The notes: generated from the letters alone by a model not told the origin. Shown: positions 41,869 through 52,310, numbered from the stretch's first letter. The stretch is DNA of 64,000 bases from Coprococcus aceti (GCF_025567285.1 NZ_JAOQJT010000001.1:434001-498000); one strand, 5' to 3'. Translations and numbers: made by a program.

Positions 41869-43905
41869 ATGGCAAAAAAACCGTATTATATTACAACCGC
41901 CATTGCATATGCATCAGGTAAACCTCATATAGGCAACACCTACGAGATCGTGTTGGCTGACAGCATTGCAAGGTACAAGAGATTCGCAGGTTATGATGTA
42001 AGATTCATGACAGGAACAGATGAGCATGGACAGAAGATCGAGAACAAGGCTTTTGAGAACATGCAGACCCCAAAGGAATTCGTTGATGAGACATCAGGTG
42101 AGATCAAGAGAATATGGGATCTCATGAATACTTCATATGACAAGTTTATCCGTACAACAGACGATTACCATGAGAAGCAGGTACAGAAGATATTTAAGAA
42201 GCTGTACGATCAGGGTGATATATATAAGGGACATTATGTAGGAAAATACTGTACACCATGTGAGTCGTTCTTTACAGATGGACAGCTCATAGATGGCAAG
42301 TGCCCGGACTGTGGAAGACCTGTTCAGGAGGCCAAGGAGGAGGCATACTTCTTCAAGATGAGCAAGTATCAGGACAAGCTCATGAAGCATATAGAGCAGC
42401 ATCCTGAGTTTATACAGCCTGAGTCAAGACGTAACGAGATGGTCAACAACTTCTTAAAGCCGGGACTTCAGGATCTGTGTGTTTCAAGAACATCATTCAA
42501 GTGGGGAATTCCGGTAGACTTTGATCCAAAACATGTTGTATATGTATGGGTTGATGCGCTTTCAAACTACATAACTGGACTTGGATATGACGTAGATGGA
42601 AAGAGCGATGAGAAGTTTTATAAATACTGGCCGGCAGATCTTCACTTGATCGGCAAGGATATCCTGAGATTCCATACCATTTACTGGCCTATCATGCTGA
42701 TGGCACTCGGACTTCCGCTTCCAAAGCAGGTATTCGGTCATCCTTGGCTCCTCCAGAGTGATGGCAAGATGAGTAAGTCGAAGGGCAACGTAATGTACGC
42801 TGACGATATGGTCAATATATTTGGCGTGGATGCTGTCAGATTCTTTGTTCTTCACGAGATGCCATTTGAGAATGATGGAGTTATCTCATGGGAGCTCATG
42901 GTTGAGAGACTTAACTCAGAGCTGGCGAATACACTTGGCAACCTGGTCAACAGAACCATATCGATGTCAAACAAGTATTTCGGTGGCATTGTGACAAATA
43001 CCAACGTCACAGAGCCTGTCGATGAGGATCTTAAGAAGGTCGTTATGGACTGCAGATACAAGGTTGCAGAGTGCATGGATAAGCTCAAGGTTGCAGATGC
43101 GATCACAGAGATATTTGCACTGTTCAAGAGATGCAACAAGTACATAGATGAGACAATGCCTTGGGCACTCGCAAAGGAGGAGGACAAGAAGGACAGACTG
43201 AACACAGTTCTGTACAACCTTGTCGAGAGCATCGTTATAGGTGCAACACTCCTTGAGCCATATATGCCTGAGACAACTGAGAAGATCATGGCACAGCTCA
43301 ATACCGAGAAGAGAAAGGTCACAGAGCTTGGAAAGTTTGGTCTGTACAAGTCAGGAACAAAGGTAACAGAGCAGCCTGAGATCCTATTCGCACGTCTTGA
43401 CGTGAAGGAAGTTATGGCTAAGGTTGCCGAGTTCGCTCCAGTGGAGAAGGAGTCCATGTACGAGCAGGCCAAGAAGCAGAAGGAAGAGAAGGAGAATTCT
43501 GCTGAGACCAAGAAGATCAAGATCGCAGAGGCAAAGGTTCAGGCACTCAAGGCCAATCCTGATGTAGTTGACAAGCAGGAGATAAGCATTGAGGAGTTCC
43601 AGAAGATGCAGCTCATGATCGGCGAGATCGTTTCCTGTGAGGAGGTTCCAAACTCCAGAAAGCTTCTCTGTTCACAGGTAAGCTTTGGCAAGAACAATGT
43701 GAAGCAGATTGTGTCCGGAATCAAGGGTACATATTCCGCTGAGGATATGGTTGGCAAGAAGGTTGTGGCTATAGTAAACCTCAAGCCATGCAAGCTTGCC
43801 GGAGTCGTATCAGAGGGTATGCTTCTGTGCGCAGAGGATCCTGAGGGTAATCTGTCACTCCTGACCACCGAGAAGGACTTCCCAGGTGGATGCTTTATAA
43901 GCTAA
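41869..43905 (+). CDS. metG: Methionine--tRNA ligase with C-terminal tRNA-binding domain
   Basis: Charges tRNA-Met. 678 residues. HIGH motif in GKPHIGNTYE; zinc knuckle CTPCESF ... CPDCGRP; KMSKS in DGKMSKSKGNVMY; anticodon domain in the middle (NTLGNLVNRTISM). Residues about 575-678 are a Trbp111-type OB-fold for tRNA binding and dimerisation (LMIGEIVSCEEVPNSRKLL ... GVVSEGMLLCAED). Start at the ATG at 41869 after CAGGGAGGG; the open frame runs back to 41755 through the promoter. Confidence 0.97.
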   Translation: MAKKPYYITTAIAYASGKPHIGNTYEIVLADSIARYKRFAGYDVRFMTGTDEHGQKIENKAFENMQTPKEFVDETSGEIKRIWDLMNTSYDKFIRTTDDYHEKQVQKIFKKLYDQGDIYKGHYVGKYCTPCESFFTDGQLIDGKCPDCGRPVQEAKEEAYFFKMSKYQDKLMKHIEQHPEFIQPESRRNEMVNNFLKPGLQDLCVSRTSFKWGIPVDFDPKHVVYVWVDALSNYITGLGYDVDGKSDEKFYKYWPADLHLIGKDILRFHTIYWPIMLMALGLPLPKQVFGHPWLLQSDGKMSKSKGNVMYADDMVNIFGVDAVRFFVLHEMPFENDGVISWELMVERLNSELANTLGNLVNRTISMSNKYFGGIVTNTNVTEPVDEDLKKVVMDCRYKVAECMDKLKVADAITEIFALFKRCNKYIDETMPWALAKEEDKKDRLNTVLYNLVESIVIGATLLEPYMPETTEKIMAQLNTEKRKVTELGKFGLYKSGTKVTEQPEILFARLDVKEVMAKVAEFAPVEKESMYEQAKKQKEEKENSAETKKIKIAEAKVQALKANPDVVDKQEISIEEFQKMQLMIGEIVSCEEVPNSRKLLCSQVSFGKNNVKQIVSGIKGTYSAEDMVGKKVVAIVNLKPCKLAGVVSEGMLLCAEDPEGNLSLLTTEKDFPGGCFIS

Positions 43906-43929
43906 GATATAAAATAGTGGATATAATGA

Positions 43930-43985
43930 GGGAAGCATCACAGGCTGGGCACACGGCCGGGATCCGTGGTGTTTCCCTGTTTTTA
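43930..43985 (+). terminator. Terminator after metG
   Basis: GGGAAGCATCAC (43930-43941) pairs with GTGGTGTTTCCC (43966-43977) with two G-U pairs; an inner GGC/GCC helix fills the loop; TGTTTTT follows. Confidence 0.88.
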
Positions 43986-44110
43986 TTTATAAAGCTGAAG
44001 TAAATTTTATGTTACAAAGATTATACGCAGAGGCCTTTCTGCATTGATTTATTAGATGTTTCATGATAGAATTTTGTTAGGTGCACGGACAGGAGGAGTG
44101 TGCCTTTGGA

Positions 44111-44315
44111 AAGATTTAGAAATCTTAGCGCCATGACCCCTGGGCTTTGGCTTTCAGGGATAACGAGGTTGAAGGTTATCGAATATTCGGCGGATGCCTT
44201 CACGCAGAGTCTGGATGCGCACATGATATCCAAATATGGGGGTAACTCCAAAACAAAGAATCATGACCGGACACCCATAGCTGTTATGTATGGTGGCTTC
44301 ACCTTTTTTAAGTGC
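44111..44315 (+). ncRNA. glmS ribozyme (glucosamine-6-phosphate-responsive self-cleaving RNA)
   Basis: The core consensus is present in order: AGCGCC at 44127-44132, ACGAGGT at 44163-44169, TTATCGA at 44176-44182 and TCGGCGGATGCC around 44187-44198. Self-cleavage is expected between A44127 and G44128. A small hairpin (AAGATT/AATCTT) precedes the cut site. The 3' part (44200-44315) would form the P3/P4 support helices. It lies directly before glmS and lowers glmS expression when GlcN6P, its cofactor, is abundant. A short open frame across it (44100-44327) is not a gene. Confidence 0.93.
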
Positions 44316-44376
44316 GCCATATTATAATATTATCAGTATACAGCGTGGTTATAAGCCGAAAGGAGATTAATTTAAT

Positions 44377-46200
44377 ATGTGTGGAATCATAGGATATGTA
44401 GGAAAGAAACCAGCCAAGGACATTCTTATTGACGGACTGGCAAAGCTCGAGTACAGGGGATATGACAGTGCGGGAATAGCACTGCTTAATGATGATGATA
44501 CACTGACGATCAAGAAGAAAGCCGGCAGAGTGGAAGACCTCAGGGAGATGTGCAGCGACGACAGTCCTGTGTACAGATCAACCTGTGGAATAGGCCATAC
44601 GAGATGGGCTACTCACGGCGGAGTTACGGATGTGAATGCACATCCACATAGGTGCGGAGATGTGGCACTTATACATAATGGAATTATAGAGAACTATAAC
44701 GACATTGTGAGAGAATACGGACTGGCCGACAGGTTGGTATCCGAGACGGACACAGAGGTAGTAGCAGCACTTCTGGACACACTGTACGATGGCAATCCCA
44801 TCGAGACTATCAGAAAGGCTGTTAAGGCTATAGCCGGTTCATTTGCACTCTGCATTATGTTTGCAGACAGACCGGGCAAGATATACGCAGTGAGAAATGT
44901 AAGTCCGATGATCGCTTCATACACAGATGAGGGATCGATCATTGCATCAGACCTCACAGCGATAATATCATTTTCAAAGGAATACTTTGTTGTGCCGGAG
45001 TATCATATACTGACACTCTCAAGCACAGGCATCAAAGTAGAAGACATGAAGGGGAACATGGTAGAGCCGGAGATGCTCAAGATAACATGGGACATAACGG
45101 CAGCTCAGAAGGGTGGATATCCGCACTTTATGCTGAAGGAGATCTATGAGCAGCCAGAGGCACTGAGAAACACGATAACTCCTCGTATAGTGAATGAGCT
45201 TCCTGATTTCACTGAGGACGGCATCGATGATGAGGTGTTTAAGAATCTTGAGAACATCACAGTGGTTGCATGCGGAACAGCTATGCACGCCGGAATAGTC
45301 GGCAAGGCCATGATTGAGAAGGAGTTAAAGATTCCTGTTAATGTTGAGATAGCATCAGAATTCAGATACAAGGAACCACTCATAAATGAAAAGACTCTCG
45401 TAATAGTTACATCACAGTCAGGAGAGACTATTGACACACTCGAGGCACTCAGACTTGCCAAGAGATGTGGATCAAAGGTTCTGTCCATAGTCAATGTAAA
45501 GGGATCGACCATCGCCAGAGAGAGCGATTACGTCCTTTATACACATGCCGGTCCTGAGATCGCAGTTGCAAGTACCAAGGCATATTCGGTACAGATGGCT
45601 GCAATGTATCTCATTGGATGCAGACTTGGCTATGTCAAGGGTATATACTCTGAGGACAGGGCAAAGGCATTCATCAGACAGCTTCAGGGCGTTATCCCGG
45701 TGATAGAGGAGACACTCAAGCAGGCAGATGAAGTAAAGACAGTTGCAAACTATATAAAGATGGCTCCGGATGCATTCTTCATAGGAAGAGGACTGGATTA
45801 TACACTGTCACTGGAAGGTGCACTGAAGCTGAAAGAGATTTCTTATGTTCACGCTGAGGCTTATGCGGCAGGGGAGTTAAAACATGGAACGATAGCACTC
45901 ATAACTGAGAACGTTCCGGTCATAGCTTTGGCTACACAGGAATCTGTATACGGAAAGATGATTTCCAATATACGCGAGGTTAAGGCAAGAGGCGCATACG
46001 TCATTCTTGTCAGCATGGATGAAGAGTACAATGATAAAGATGTATGTGACAAACACATATCCATACCAAAGCAGGATGGATTGTTCACGGTATTTTCGGC
46101 TGCTGTCATCCTGCAGCTTATAGCGTATTACACGTCCGATGCAAAGGGGTTGGACGTAGATAAGCCACGTAATCTGGCAAAGTCAGTTACAGTAGAATAA
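44377..46200 (+). CDS. glmS: Glutamine--fructose-6-phosphate aminotransferase (isomerizing)
   Basis: Makes glucosamine-6-phosphate for the cell wall from fructose-6-phosphate and glutamine. 607 residues. N-terminal class II amidotransferase with the catalytic Cys right after Met (MCGIIGYVG), GIGHTRWATHGGV and HNGIIENY; two SIS sugar-isomerase domains follow (ACGTAMHAG; TSQSGETIDTLEA; FIGRGLDYTLSLEGALKLKE); the C-terminus ends in KSVTVE. AAAGGAG precedes the ATG. It is controlled by the ribozyme upstream. Confidence 0.97.
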   Translation: MCGIIGYVGKKPAKDILIDGLAKLEYRGYDSAGIALLNDDDTLTIKKKAGRVEDLREMCSDDSPVYRSTCGIGHTRWATHGGVTDVNAHPHRCGDVALIHNGIIENYNDIVREYGLADRLVSETDTEVVAALLDTLYDGNPIETIRKAVKAIAGSFALCIMFADRPGKIYAVRNVSPMIASYTDEGSIIASDLTAIISFSKEYFVVPEYHILTLSSTGIKVEDMKGNMVEPEMLKITWDITAAQKGGYPHFMLKEIYEQPEALRNTITPRIVNELPDFTEDGIDDEVFKNLENITVVACGTAMHAGIVGKAMIEKELKIPVNVEIASEFRYKEPLINEKTLVIVTSQSGETIDTLEALRLAKRCGSKVLSIVNVKGSTIARESDYVLYTHAGPEIAVASTKAYSVQMAAMYLIGCRLGYVKGIYSEDRAKAFIRQLQGVIPVIEETLKQADEVKTVANYIKMAPDAFFIGRGLDYTLSLEGALKLKEISYVHAEAYAAGELKHGTIALITENVPVIALATQESVYGKMISNIREVKARGAYVILVSMDEEYNDKDVCDKHISIPKQDGLFTVFSAAVILQLIAYYTSDAKGLDVDKPRNLAKSVTVE

Positions 46201-46252
46201 TTGACTCCGGGACTTACATGGATATCGTGCGATAAATATCGGAGGGTTTTAT

Positions 46253-47311
46253 ATGAGTGATAAGATGTATTTGTGTGATGAGTACAAATTGTACTTTAAG
46301 ATTGAAGACGATGTAGAGGTTCTTCACAATGAGGTAGAGCTGTACAATGCTCAGTTTGTGGGCAATAATGCGTTCTGCCATGAGGAATATATAGATGGTC
46401 AGAGAGCTCTGACATATTCTATTCCAGCCATGACTACCATGAATCAGTTCCTTGAGAAGAAGATACACAAGGATGAGCTGGTTGATCTGATATTCAGTAT
46501 TGCAGATCAGCTCATGTATCTCAAGGCGAATGATCTGTCCATTGGAAAGGTTATACTGAATAAGGGATATATGTATATAGACTTCCAGAATATGGCTGTT
46601 CAGCTCATATTCCTGCCTATAGATAAGCCTATGGACAGATGTAATATGGAGAAGTTTATAAGGGATCTTATGGGCAATATGAAGTTTGCGAATAAGAAGG
46701 CATCCGATGCCGGATATGAGCTTATCAAATACTTTGATCACAATCCTACATTTTATCTGTCAGAATTTTATAAGTTTATAACAGACCTGAAGAATGACAA
46801 TATAGCACATCCTGAGGATGAGCAGGAGCTTATGAAGTCAGCGGGAGTCAGCCCGGTCAATGTGGCTAAGGTAGAGGTTCCTGAGACTCCTCATGTTACA
46901 ACTTCTTCATTCAAGCTTGCAAAGGAAGTTAAGGATTTCTCATCAAATGATATTGGATTTGATGACAACGATGACGGTTCGACAACAGTTCTCACAGCCA
47001 ACAACCGTGGCAAGAGCGGCCCTGTCATCATAAGAACCAGAACAGGTGAGAGGATAAGGATTGACAAGCCGATATTCTGTATCGGTAAGTCTACACAGGG
47101 AGTTGACTATCAGGTAACTGACAACAATTCAGTCAGCCGCCGCCATGCTTACATTATCAATGTCAACGGCGTGTACTATCTGAGAGATAACAAGTCGACC
47201 AACCACACTTACCTTGGTGGCAAGATCATAAGCAGCGGAACGGATATGATGCTCATAGATGGTATCAGATTCAAGCTTGCGAACGAGGAGTTCACCTTCA
47301 AGGAGAAATAA
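46253..47311 (+). CDS. FHA-domain protein with DUF6382-type N-terminus, second copy
   Basis: A 352-residue cytoplasmic protein of the same plan as the FHA protein at 20178 but without the Pro/Gln repeats. The N-terminal domain (1-185; IHKDELVDLIFSIADQLMYL ... YMYIDFQNMAVQLIFLPID) corresponds to the DUF6382-like domain there. GSTTVL (T244-T245) precedes the FHA domain at about 268-352 (FCIGKSTQGVDYQV; NSVSRRHAYI; NKSTNHTYLGG). It is probably another target or reader of a Ser/Thr kinase, possibly the one at 22886, which is the only one in the window. AGGGTTTT-spaced GGAGG stands before the ATG; a terminator follows. Confidence 0.87.
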   Translation: MSDKMYLCDEYKLYFKIEDDVEVLHNEVELYNAQFVGNNAFCHEEYIDGQRALTYSIPAMTTMNQFLEKKIHKDELVDLIFSIADQLMYLKANDLSIGKVILNKGYMYIDFQNMAVQLIFLPIDKPMDRCNMEKFIRDLMGNMKFANKKASDAGYELIKYFDHNPTFYLSEFYKFITDLKNDNIAHPEDEQELMKSAGVSPVNVAKVEVPETPHVTTSSFKLAKEVKDFSSNDIGFDDNDDGSTTVLTANNRGKSGPVIIRTRTGERIRIDKPIFCIGKSTQGVDYQVTDNNSVSRRHAYIINVNGVYYLRDNKSTNHTYLGGKIISSGTDMMLIDGIRFKLANEEFTFKEK

Positions 47312-47329
47312 AATAGTATATTATACTGG

Positions 47330-47372
47330 ATAAGGAGACTTGTTTATTATTATAATGAGTCTCCTTATTTTA
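47330..47372 (+). terminator. Terminator after the second FHA gene
   Basis: ATAAGGAGACT (47330-47340) and AGTCTCCTTAT (47358-47368), perfect 11-bp stem with TTTT tail. Confidence 0.88.
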
Positions 47373-47462
47373 TAATAAATCCCCTGCATAGGCGCGCCGG
47401 AGTACATGTGGGTAAAGGGGTAATATAAATAGAATGTGAAAAAAGGGGGAGTATCAAAGATT

Positions 47463-50400
47463 ATGAAAAGAAAAGGAAGCTTATCGGGAAGGACACTGTG
47501 TAAAAAAGCAGCAACAGTGGTAATGTGTGCAGTGCTGATGCTGACGGCAGGTATTCAGACGACAGGTATTCAGACTGTTAAGGCCAGTACCCTTGACCAG
47601 CAGATAGAAGAGGCTCAGAGTGGGTTGGAACAGGTGAAGAAAGATCAGAGTGAAGTGATGACCGTATATGATCAGGGCTCTATAGGTTTTGTAGACTGGA
47701 TGCTTGCGAAAAGCAACCTGACAACAAAACAGAAATATGATCTGAATCGGGCCAAGACTGTCCTGCAGGAGGCATGTGAGGAAGATTTCTCCAAGTGGGC
47801 GGGAGGAAATAATACAGGTCTTCCGGAATCGAGAAATAACAAGGTTGTTGTTACCGGAGATAAGAAAGACGCCATATCGCTTGAAAACACAAAGGCGACA
47901 TTTGCGGTATTGAATAAAATTAATTCGTTAAGGGACACAGACGAAAACTATGTCGGGGCAATGAAGAGGAATGCGGCTAAGACTAATTTCTATTTCATGG
48001 CGGTGGCACAGTCAGGCGCGGACAGAGGTGCAGGACTCACAAATCATTCACTTCTTCAGGTGTCATGTGAGAATCTGGCGTTTGGATATACTGATCCGGC
48101 GGCAGGATGGAACAGTGAGAAGGCATCTTTTAACAAGATAAGGGATGAGCTGGGATATTCATCCATAACTTCGCAGAGTCAGCTTACAGCTGTTGAACAA
48201 AAGGCGGATTCGGAGGGAGTCACGGTTGGACATTATACCAATATGTTCTGGGCAGCAGATCAGGTGATGGGAGTCGGATTCACACTCTATGGCAGGTATG
48301 GCAATACTTCATGCTTCAATGCAAGCAAGCTTTCAAACTATACTAGCAAATATGAGGTGTACACAATAGCTGAATTTGAGAAGCTGTTTGATGAATATTA
48401 TGAGACTGTAGATCCGGAGAAGTGGCAGAAAAAGGTGGATGCAGCGCAGGCCAAGCTGGATAAGCTGCTTGGACAGCGGTATGATGCATGCACGGAGCAT
48501 GTGTATGGTGAAGGTGTGAAAAAAGAGGCCACATGTACAGAGACAGGTGGAACAGTATACACATGCGCTAAATGTGGCTACAAAAAGATAGAGGATGAGG
48601 TTCCGGCTCTTGGGCATAGCTTTACAGATGGCGTATGTACGAGATGTAAAGTAACAGGACCAAAGACGATGTACGTGTACTGGAGATTATCGGAAACTGC
48701 TTCATCAGCCACATATGATCAGGAGTTCGAAGTAGGAAAGGATATAGAGACATACATATCTTTCTCAACGGCATCAGATAGCAAATCCGATGACAAATTC
48801 GTGTTTGATATAGCAGACCCGTCTATTATTTCGTATACCCCTTCGTCTAACTATGCTGGAACATTCCATATGAACAAGATAGGAGAGACAACGGTGACTG
48901 TATATCCGGTCGTGAATCCGGATATGAAGAGGGTAATCACTGTGTCGGTAACAGATGTGGGTGGTCATGACTATGTAATAAGTCAGGCAGAACCGGGATC
49001 TGGAGAGACAGAAAAAATTTGTTCAAAGTGCGGGACGACAAAAACGGTGACAATCCCGACGGCGATAACACGTACTGTATGGTGGAGTGATAGTAATGGA
49101 TATTACAAGCCTGCTGATGTGGAAGTAGGTGATGAGATCAATCTGGAAGTAGATTATGCACCAACGAAGGTCGACAACTCTGAGTTTATAGTTACATCAT
49201 CGGATGAAGGTATTGTAAAAGTGAGTGATCCGGAATCTTCTTATAGAAGATATGATGCTAAGCTTACGGCGGTCGGAACAGGTGATGTAACCATAAGAAT
49301 AGTTCATAAATATGACAGCTCAATTTGTCAGGAATACACGTTCAATGTGGCAGATCAGGGGGGACATGAGTATGTCATATCAGAGGCAGATGAGGGTGAA
49401 AGCCAGACAGTAGAGACGTGTTCAAAGTGCGGATATGAGAAGATCGTGTCACTTCCTACCAGTATCAGATATGTGTATTGGCAGGAGAAGGACAGCGATA
49501 ACAGGACTACTTCACCAAGTGAGTATGAAATTGGAGCGGAACTGAGTATAAATATAATGGATTGGCCAACGAGAGCGGACATACATGAGTATGCGGTTAC
49601 ATCGTCGGATGAGACTGTTGTAAAGGTGAATGAAGTGTCTAGGACTGCGGCATCACTTTCGGCAATCGGCAACGGCGTTGTAACGATTACGGTTGCCAGT
49701 AAATATAATCCGTGGGTGAAGGCTGAGTATGAACTTGATATAACAGAGATAGGCGGACATTCATACACTGCGGAAATAGTAAATGATGAAACTCTTGCAC
49801 AGGCTGCGACCTGTACAACTGCTGCGAAATATTATTATTCCTGTGATAACTGTGGAAGAGTGAATCGCAAAAAGACATTTATACACGGGGATAGCCTGGG
49901 GCATGATTACGCCCCAAAGTATGAGTGGTCAGCAAATGGCAACACTTGCAAGCTGGTTCTCACCTGTACCAGAGATTCGAGTCATGTGATCAGTGAACCG
50001 ATGACTGTAACAAGCAAGATAACGCAGGCATCCTGCGAGAACGATGGTGCAAAGGTGTGTACAGCAAAATGCACGCTGAATGGCAAGAGTTATCAGAGTA
50101 CCAAGAAGATAGCCATTGGTGCATTGGGACATAGATGGGATTCAGGCGTGGTTAAGAAAAAAGCTTTGTGTGCAGCAGAAGGTCTGATCAGATACACATG
50201 TGAGCGATGCCAAAAGACAAAGGATGAGAAGACAGAGCCACTCGGACATACCCAGGGAAAGGCTGTGTATGAGAATGTAAATCTGGCTACATGTCAGGCT
50301 GAAGGCAGCCGAGACAAGGTTATATACTGCACCATGTGCAAGGCAGAACTCAGCAGGACTACTGAGATTCTTCCAAAGACAGACCATGATAGAACGCTTG

Positions 50401-51443
50401 TAGGAGAGAAGAAAGCTACTTGTATGGGCGGCGGATATACAGGAGATGTTGTCTGCAGCATGTGTGGTGAGATTTTTGAAACCGGTACAGCAACAGACCC
50501 AGTCGATCACAGCTACACAGCAAAGAAAACAACTGCACGATATCTGAAGAAGGCAGCAGATTATGATTCTCCGGCAGAGTATTACTATGCATGTGTATAC
50601 TGTGGAGAAAAGGGTGAGACTAGCTATGCGTATGGCTCAAAGCTCACGCGTAAGAGCATATCGTCAGCAAAGGTTACACTTAACAAGACAGAATATACAT
50701 ATGATGGTAATTCGAAGAAGCCGGCTGTAACAGTAAAGCTTGGCGACAAAACGCTGGAGAAGGATACAGATTATACGGTTTCATACAATAAGAACAAAGC
50801 AGCCGGAACAGCAGAGGCTGTAATTATAGGCGCTGGCACATATCAGGGACAGAAGACGATCAATTTTACGATCAAAAAGGCGCCGAACAGCATAACGCTG
50901 AAAAAGCGCAGCTACAGAATAGAGATGTCAACCAGCTCGAAGAGAATATCTATTTCACAGAGCGTGAGCGCACGTGCCGGAAAGCTCAGCTACAGCTCGG
51001 ATAAAAAAGCTGTAAAGGTAGACTCTGCTGGAACAATAACGATCGCAGCCCGGTATATAGGCAAGGCAAACATCACCGTATATGCTGGAGATTCGAATCA
51101 TGTGAAGGTGAAGAAGATAATACCTGTTACTGTCAGCCCGAAGATACCAGGTATAAGCCAGATAAAGAGCCCATCGGCTAAGTCTGTAAGATTAAAGTGG
51201 GGAAAGATAAGCTGCGCAGATGGCTATCAGATCCAGTATTCAACAACATCAAACTTTAAAAAGGGTACATATGCATTCACGGTGTTAAGCGGTGGAAGCA
51301 AGACGACTGCGAGTCTTGGAGCAAAGCAGCGGATTAAAGGCGGAAAAACATATTATGTAAGGGTTAGAAGCTTTTCGAACAAGTTTGGCACAAGATGCTA
51401 CTCAGCATGGAGCAAGACAAAGTCAGTCAGGGTGAGAAAGTAG
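47463..51443 (+). CDS. Giant secreted CAP-domain protein with Cys-rich repeats and fibronectin-like end
   Basis: A 1326-residue secreted protein. Signal peptide at 1-40 (VVMCAVLMLTAG). A short coiled coil, then a CAP/SCP domain at about 110-300 (LLQVSCENLAFGY; EGVTVGHYTNMFWAADQVMGVGF has the typical His and Trp). From about 340 to 1070, many modules of the form CxxTGGxxYTCAKCGY ... LGH, each with paired Cys-x-x-Cys, alternate with Ig-like (big-2 type) modules. Near 1070-1150 lies an MBG-like module (VTLNKTEYTYDGNSKKPAVT), and a fibronectin-III-like domain closes it (YQIQYSTTSNF; YVRVRSFS). I start at the ATG at 47463; an in-frame GTG at 47436 is less well placed. Confidence 0.83.
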   Translation: MKRKGSLSGRTLCKKAATVVMCAVLMLTAGIQTTGIQTVKASTLDQQIEEAQSGLEQVKKDQSEVMTVYDQGSIGFVDWMLAKSNLTTKQKYDLNRAKTVLQEACEEDFSKWAGGNNTGLPESRNNKVVVTGDKKDAISLENTKATFAVLNKINSLRDTDENYVGAMKRNAAKTNFYFMAVAQSGADRGAGLTNHSLLQVSCENLAFGYTDPAAGWNSEKASFNKIRDELGYSSITSQSQLTAVEQKADSEGVTVGHYTNMFWAADQVMGVGFTLYGRYGNTSCFNASKLSNYTSKYEVYTIAEFEKLFDEYYETVDPEKWQKKVDAAQAKLDKLLGQRYDACTEHVYGEGVKKEATCTETGGTVYTCAKCGYKKIEDEVPALGHSFTDGVCTRCKVTGPKTMYVYWRLSETASSATYDQEFEVGKDIETYISFSTASDSKSDDKFVFDIADPSIISYTPSSNYAGTFHMNKIGETTVTVYPVVNPDMKRVITVSVTDVGGHDYVISQAEPGSGETEKICSKCGTTKTVTIPTAITRTVWWSDSNGYYKPADVEVGDEINLEVDYAPTKVDNSEFIVTSSDEGIVKVSDPESSYRRYDAKLTAVGTGDVTIRIVHKYDSSICQEYTFNVADQGGHEYVISEADEGESQTVETCSKCGYEKIVSLPTSIRYVYWQEKDSDNRTTSPSEYEIGAELSINIMDWPTRADIHEYAVTSSDETVVKVNEVSRTAASLSAIGNGVVTITVASKYNPWVKAEYELDITEIGGHSYTAEIVNDETLAQAATCTTAAKYYYSCDNCGRVNRKKTFIHGDSLGHDYAPKYEWSANGNTCKLVLTCTRDSSHVISEPMTVTSKITQASCENDGAKVCTAKCTLNGKSYQSTKKIAIGALGHRWDSGVVKKKALCAAEGLIRYTCERCQKTKDEKTEPLGHTQGKAVYENVNLATCQAEGSRDKVIYCTMCKAELSRTTEILPKTDHDRTLVGEKKATCMGGGYTGDVVCSMCGEIFETGTATDPVDHSYTAKKTTARYLKKAADYDSPAEYYYACVYCGEKGETSYAYGSKLTRKSISSAKVTLNKTEYTYDGNSKKPAVTVKLGDKTLEKDTDYTVSYNKNKAAGTAEAVIIGAGTYQGQKTINFTIKKAPNSITLKKRSYRIEMSTSSKRISISQSVSARAGKLSYSSDKKAVKVDSAGTITIAARYIGKANITVYAGDSNHVKVKKIIPVTVSPKIPGISQIKSPSAKSVRLKWGKISCADGYQIQYSTTSNFKKGTYAFTVLSGGSKTTASLGAKQRIKGGKTYYVRVRSFSNKFGTRCYSAWSKTKSVRVRK

Positions 51444-51462
51444 CCGGAGATAACATATATAT

Positions 51463-51514
51463 AAAGCTCAGCCTGTGTGATGGATTCAGTAGAAATCACA
51501 CAGGCTGAGCTTTT
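51463..51514. terminator. Bidirectional terminator between the CAP protein and the lipoprotein
   Basis: AAAGCTCAGCCTGTGTGAT (51463-51481) pairs with its complement at 51495-51513, with A and T runs on the flanks. Confidence 0.93.
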
Positions 51515-51554
51515 CTTAATGTATATTCTTAAGACACATTCTTAATGTATATAG

Positions 51555-52310
51555 TTACTCGGCGGTCTCGCCACCCGAGGAGATATCGCCTTCGTCTGAA
51601 CTGTCCTCGCTTGAGCTGTCAGAGCTGTCAGAGCCTGAGCTCTGCTGGGAACCCTCTATTGCAAGCATGGATGCATCAACCTGGGACAGCCCCGCCGGGT
51701 CAGCACAGTAATAGTCGCCGTCATCGGTTATCTTCACAGAGACCACAACAGGACTGCGGTAATCCATGTCTGCGGCTTTATTCTGAAGGATATCCGACAC
51801 GCCCTGGGCAAATTCTTTCTCGTAATCTTCCTTTGTGGTGTTGTTGAAATCGCCGGCGCTGATCTTCTTGTTATAGTCATCGATATATGCGAACACATCG
51901 TCAAATGCCTGATTGAGAATGTCCATAGGATATACGGTCACGTCCACATAGTAGTCGCTTCCGCTCTTATAGGCTCTTGACACCTCGTATTTGGCCTTGG
52001 AGTAGATGACCTTTGCGGTCTCGTCAAATATAGCATCCACCTCGTCTGTCTCTGCGTTGTTCAGTGAGTAATGATTGATGAGCTGGCCGGCCAGATAATC
52101 TATGCTGTCGCTGTACATGGCTGAGGCGTCCTCCTCGGAGCCGTCGTTGTCCTTCACGTATCCGTCAAAGCTTCCTTTGTAGTTGACGTCGAGAATGTTC
52201 TGCATGTATGTCTGATAGGTGGTCTTCTTGCGGTGAAGACAGCCTGTGAGTGATGTCATCACGAGGGTTGCCGCGAGACCTAATATGACAAGTTTTGAAT
52301 GGTGTTTCAT
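51555..52310 (-). CDS. Lipoprotein of unknown function
   Basis: A 251-residue protein with a clear lipobox (SLTGC, Cys 23). The globular part (about 30-215) is helical then strand-rich (VIYSKAKYEVSRAYKSGSDY, YYVDVTVYPMDIL), resembling DUF5105-like lipoproteins of Clostridia only in general plan. The last 35 residues are a Ser/Asp/Glu run. GGAGG precedes the ATG. A single gene between two terminators/promoters. Confidence 0.8.
   Translation of the reverse strand: MKHHSKLVILGLAATLVMTSLTGCLHRKKTTYQTYMQNILDVNYKGSFDGYVKDNDGSEEDASAMYSDSIDYLAGQLINHYSLNNAETDEVDAIFDETAKVIYSKAKYEVSRAYKSGSDYYVDVTVYPMDILNQAFDDVFAYIDDYNKKISAGDFNNTTKEDYEKEFAQGVSDILQNKAADMDYRSPVVVSVKITDDGDYYCADPAGLSQVDASMLAIEGSQQSSGSDSSDSSSEDSSDEGDISSGGETAE

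Noticed and set aside
44100..44327. 75-codon open frame before glmS
   Set aside because: It lies across the glmS ribozyme; its codons are the conserved ribozyme core.
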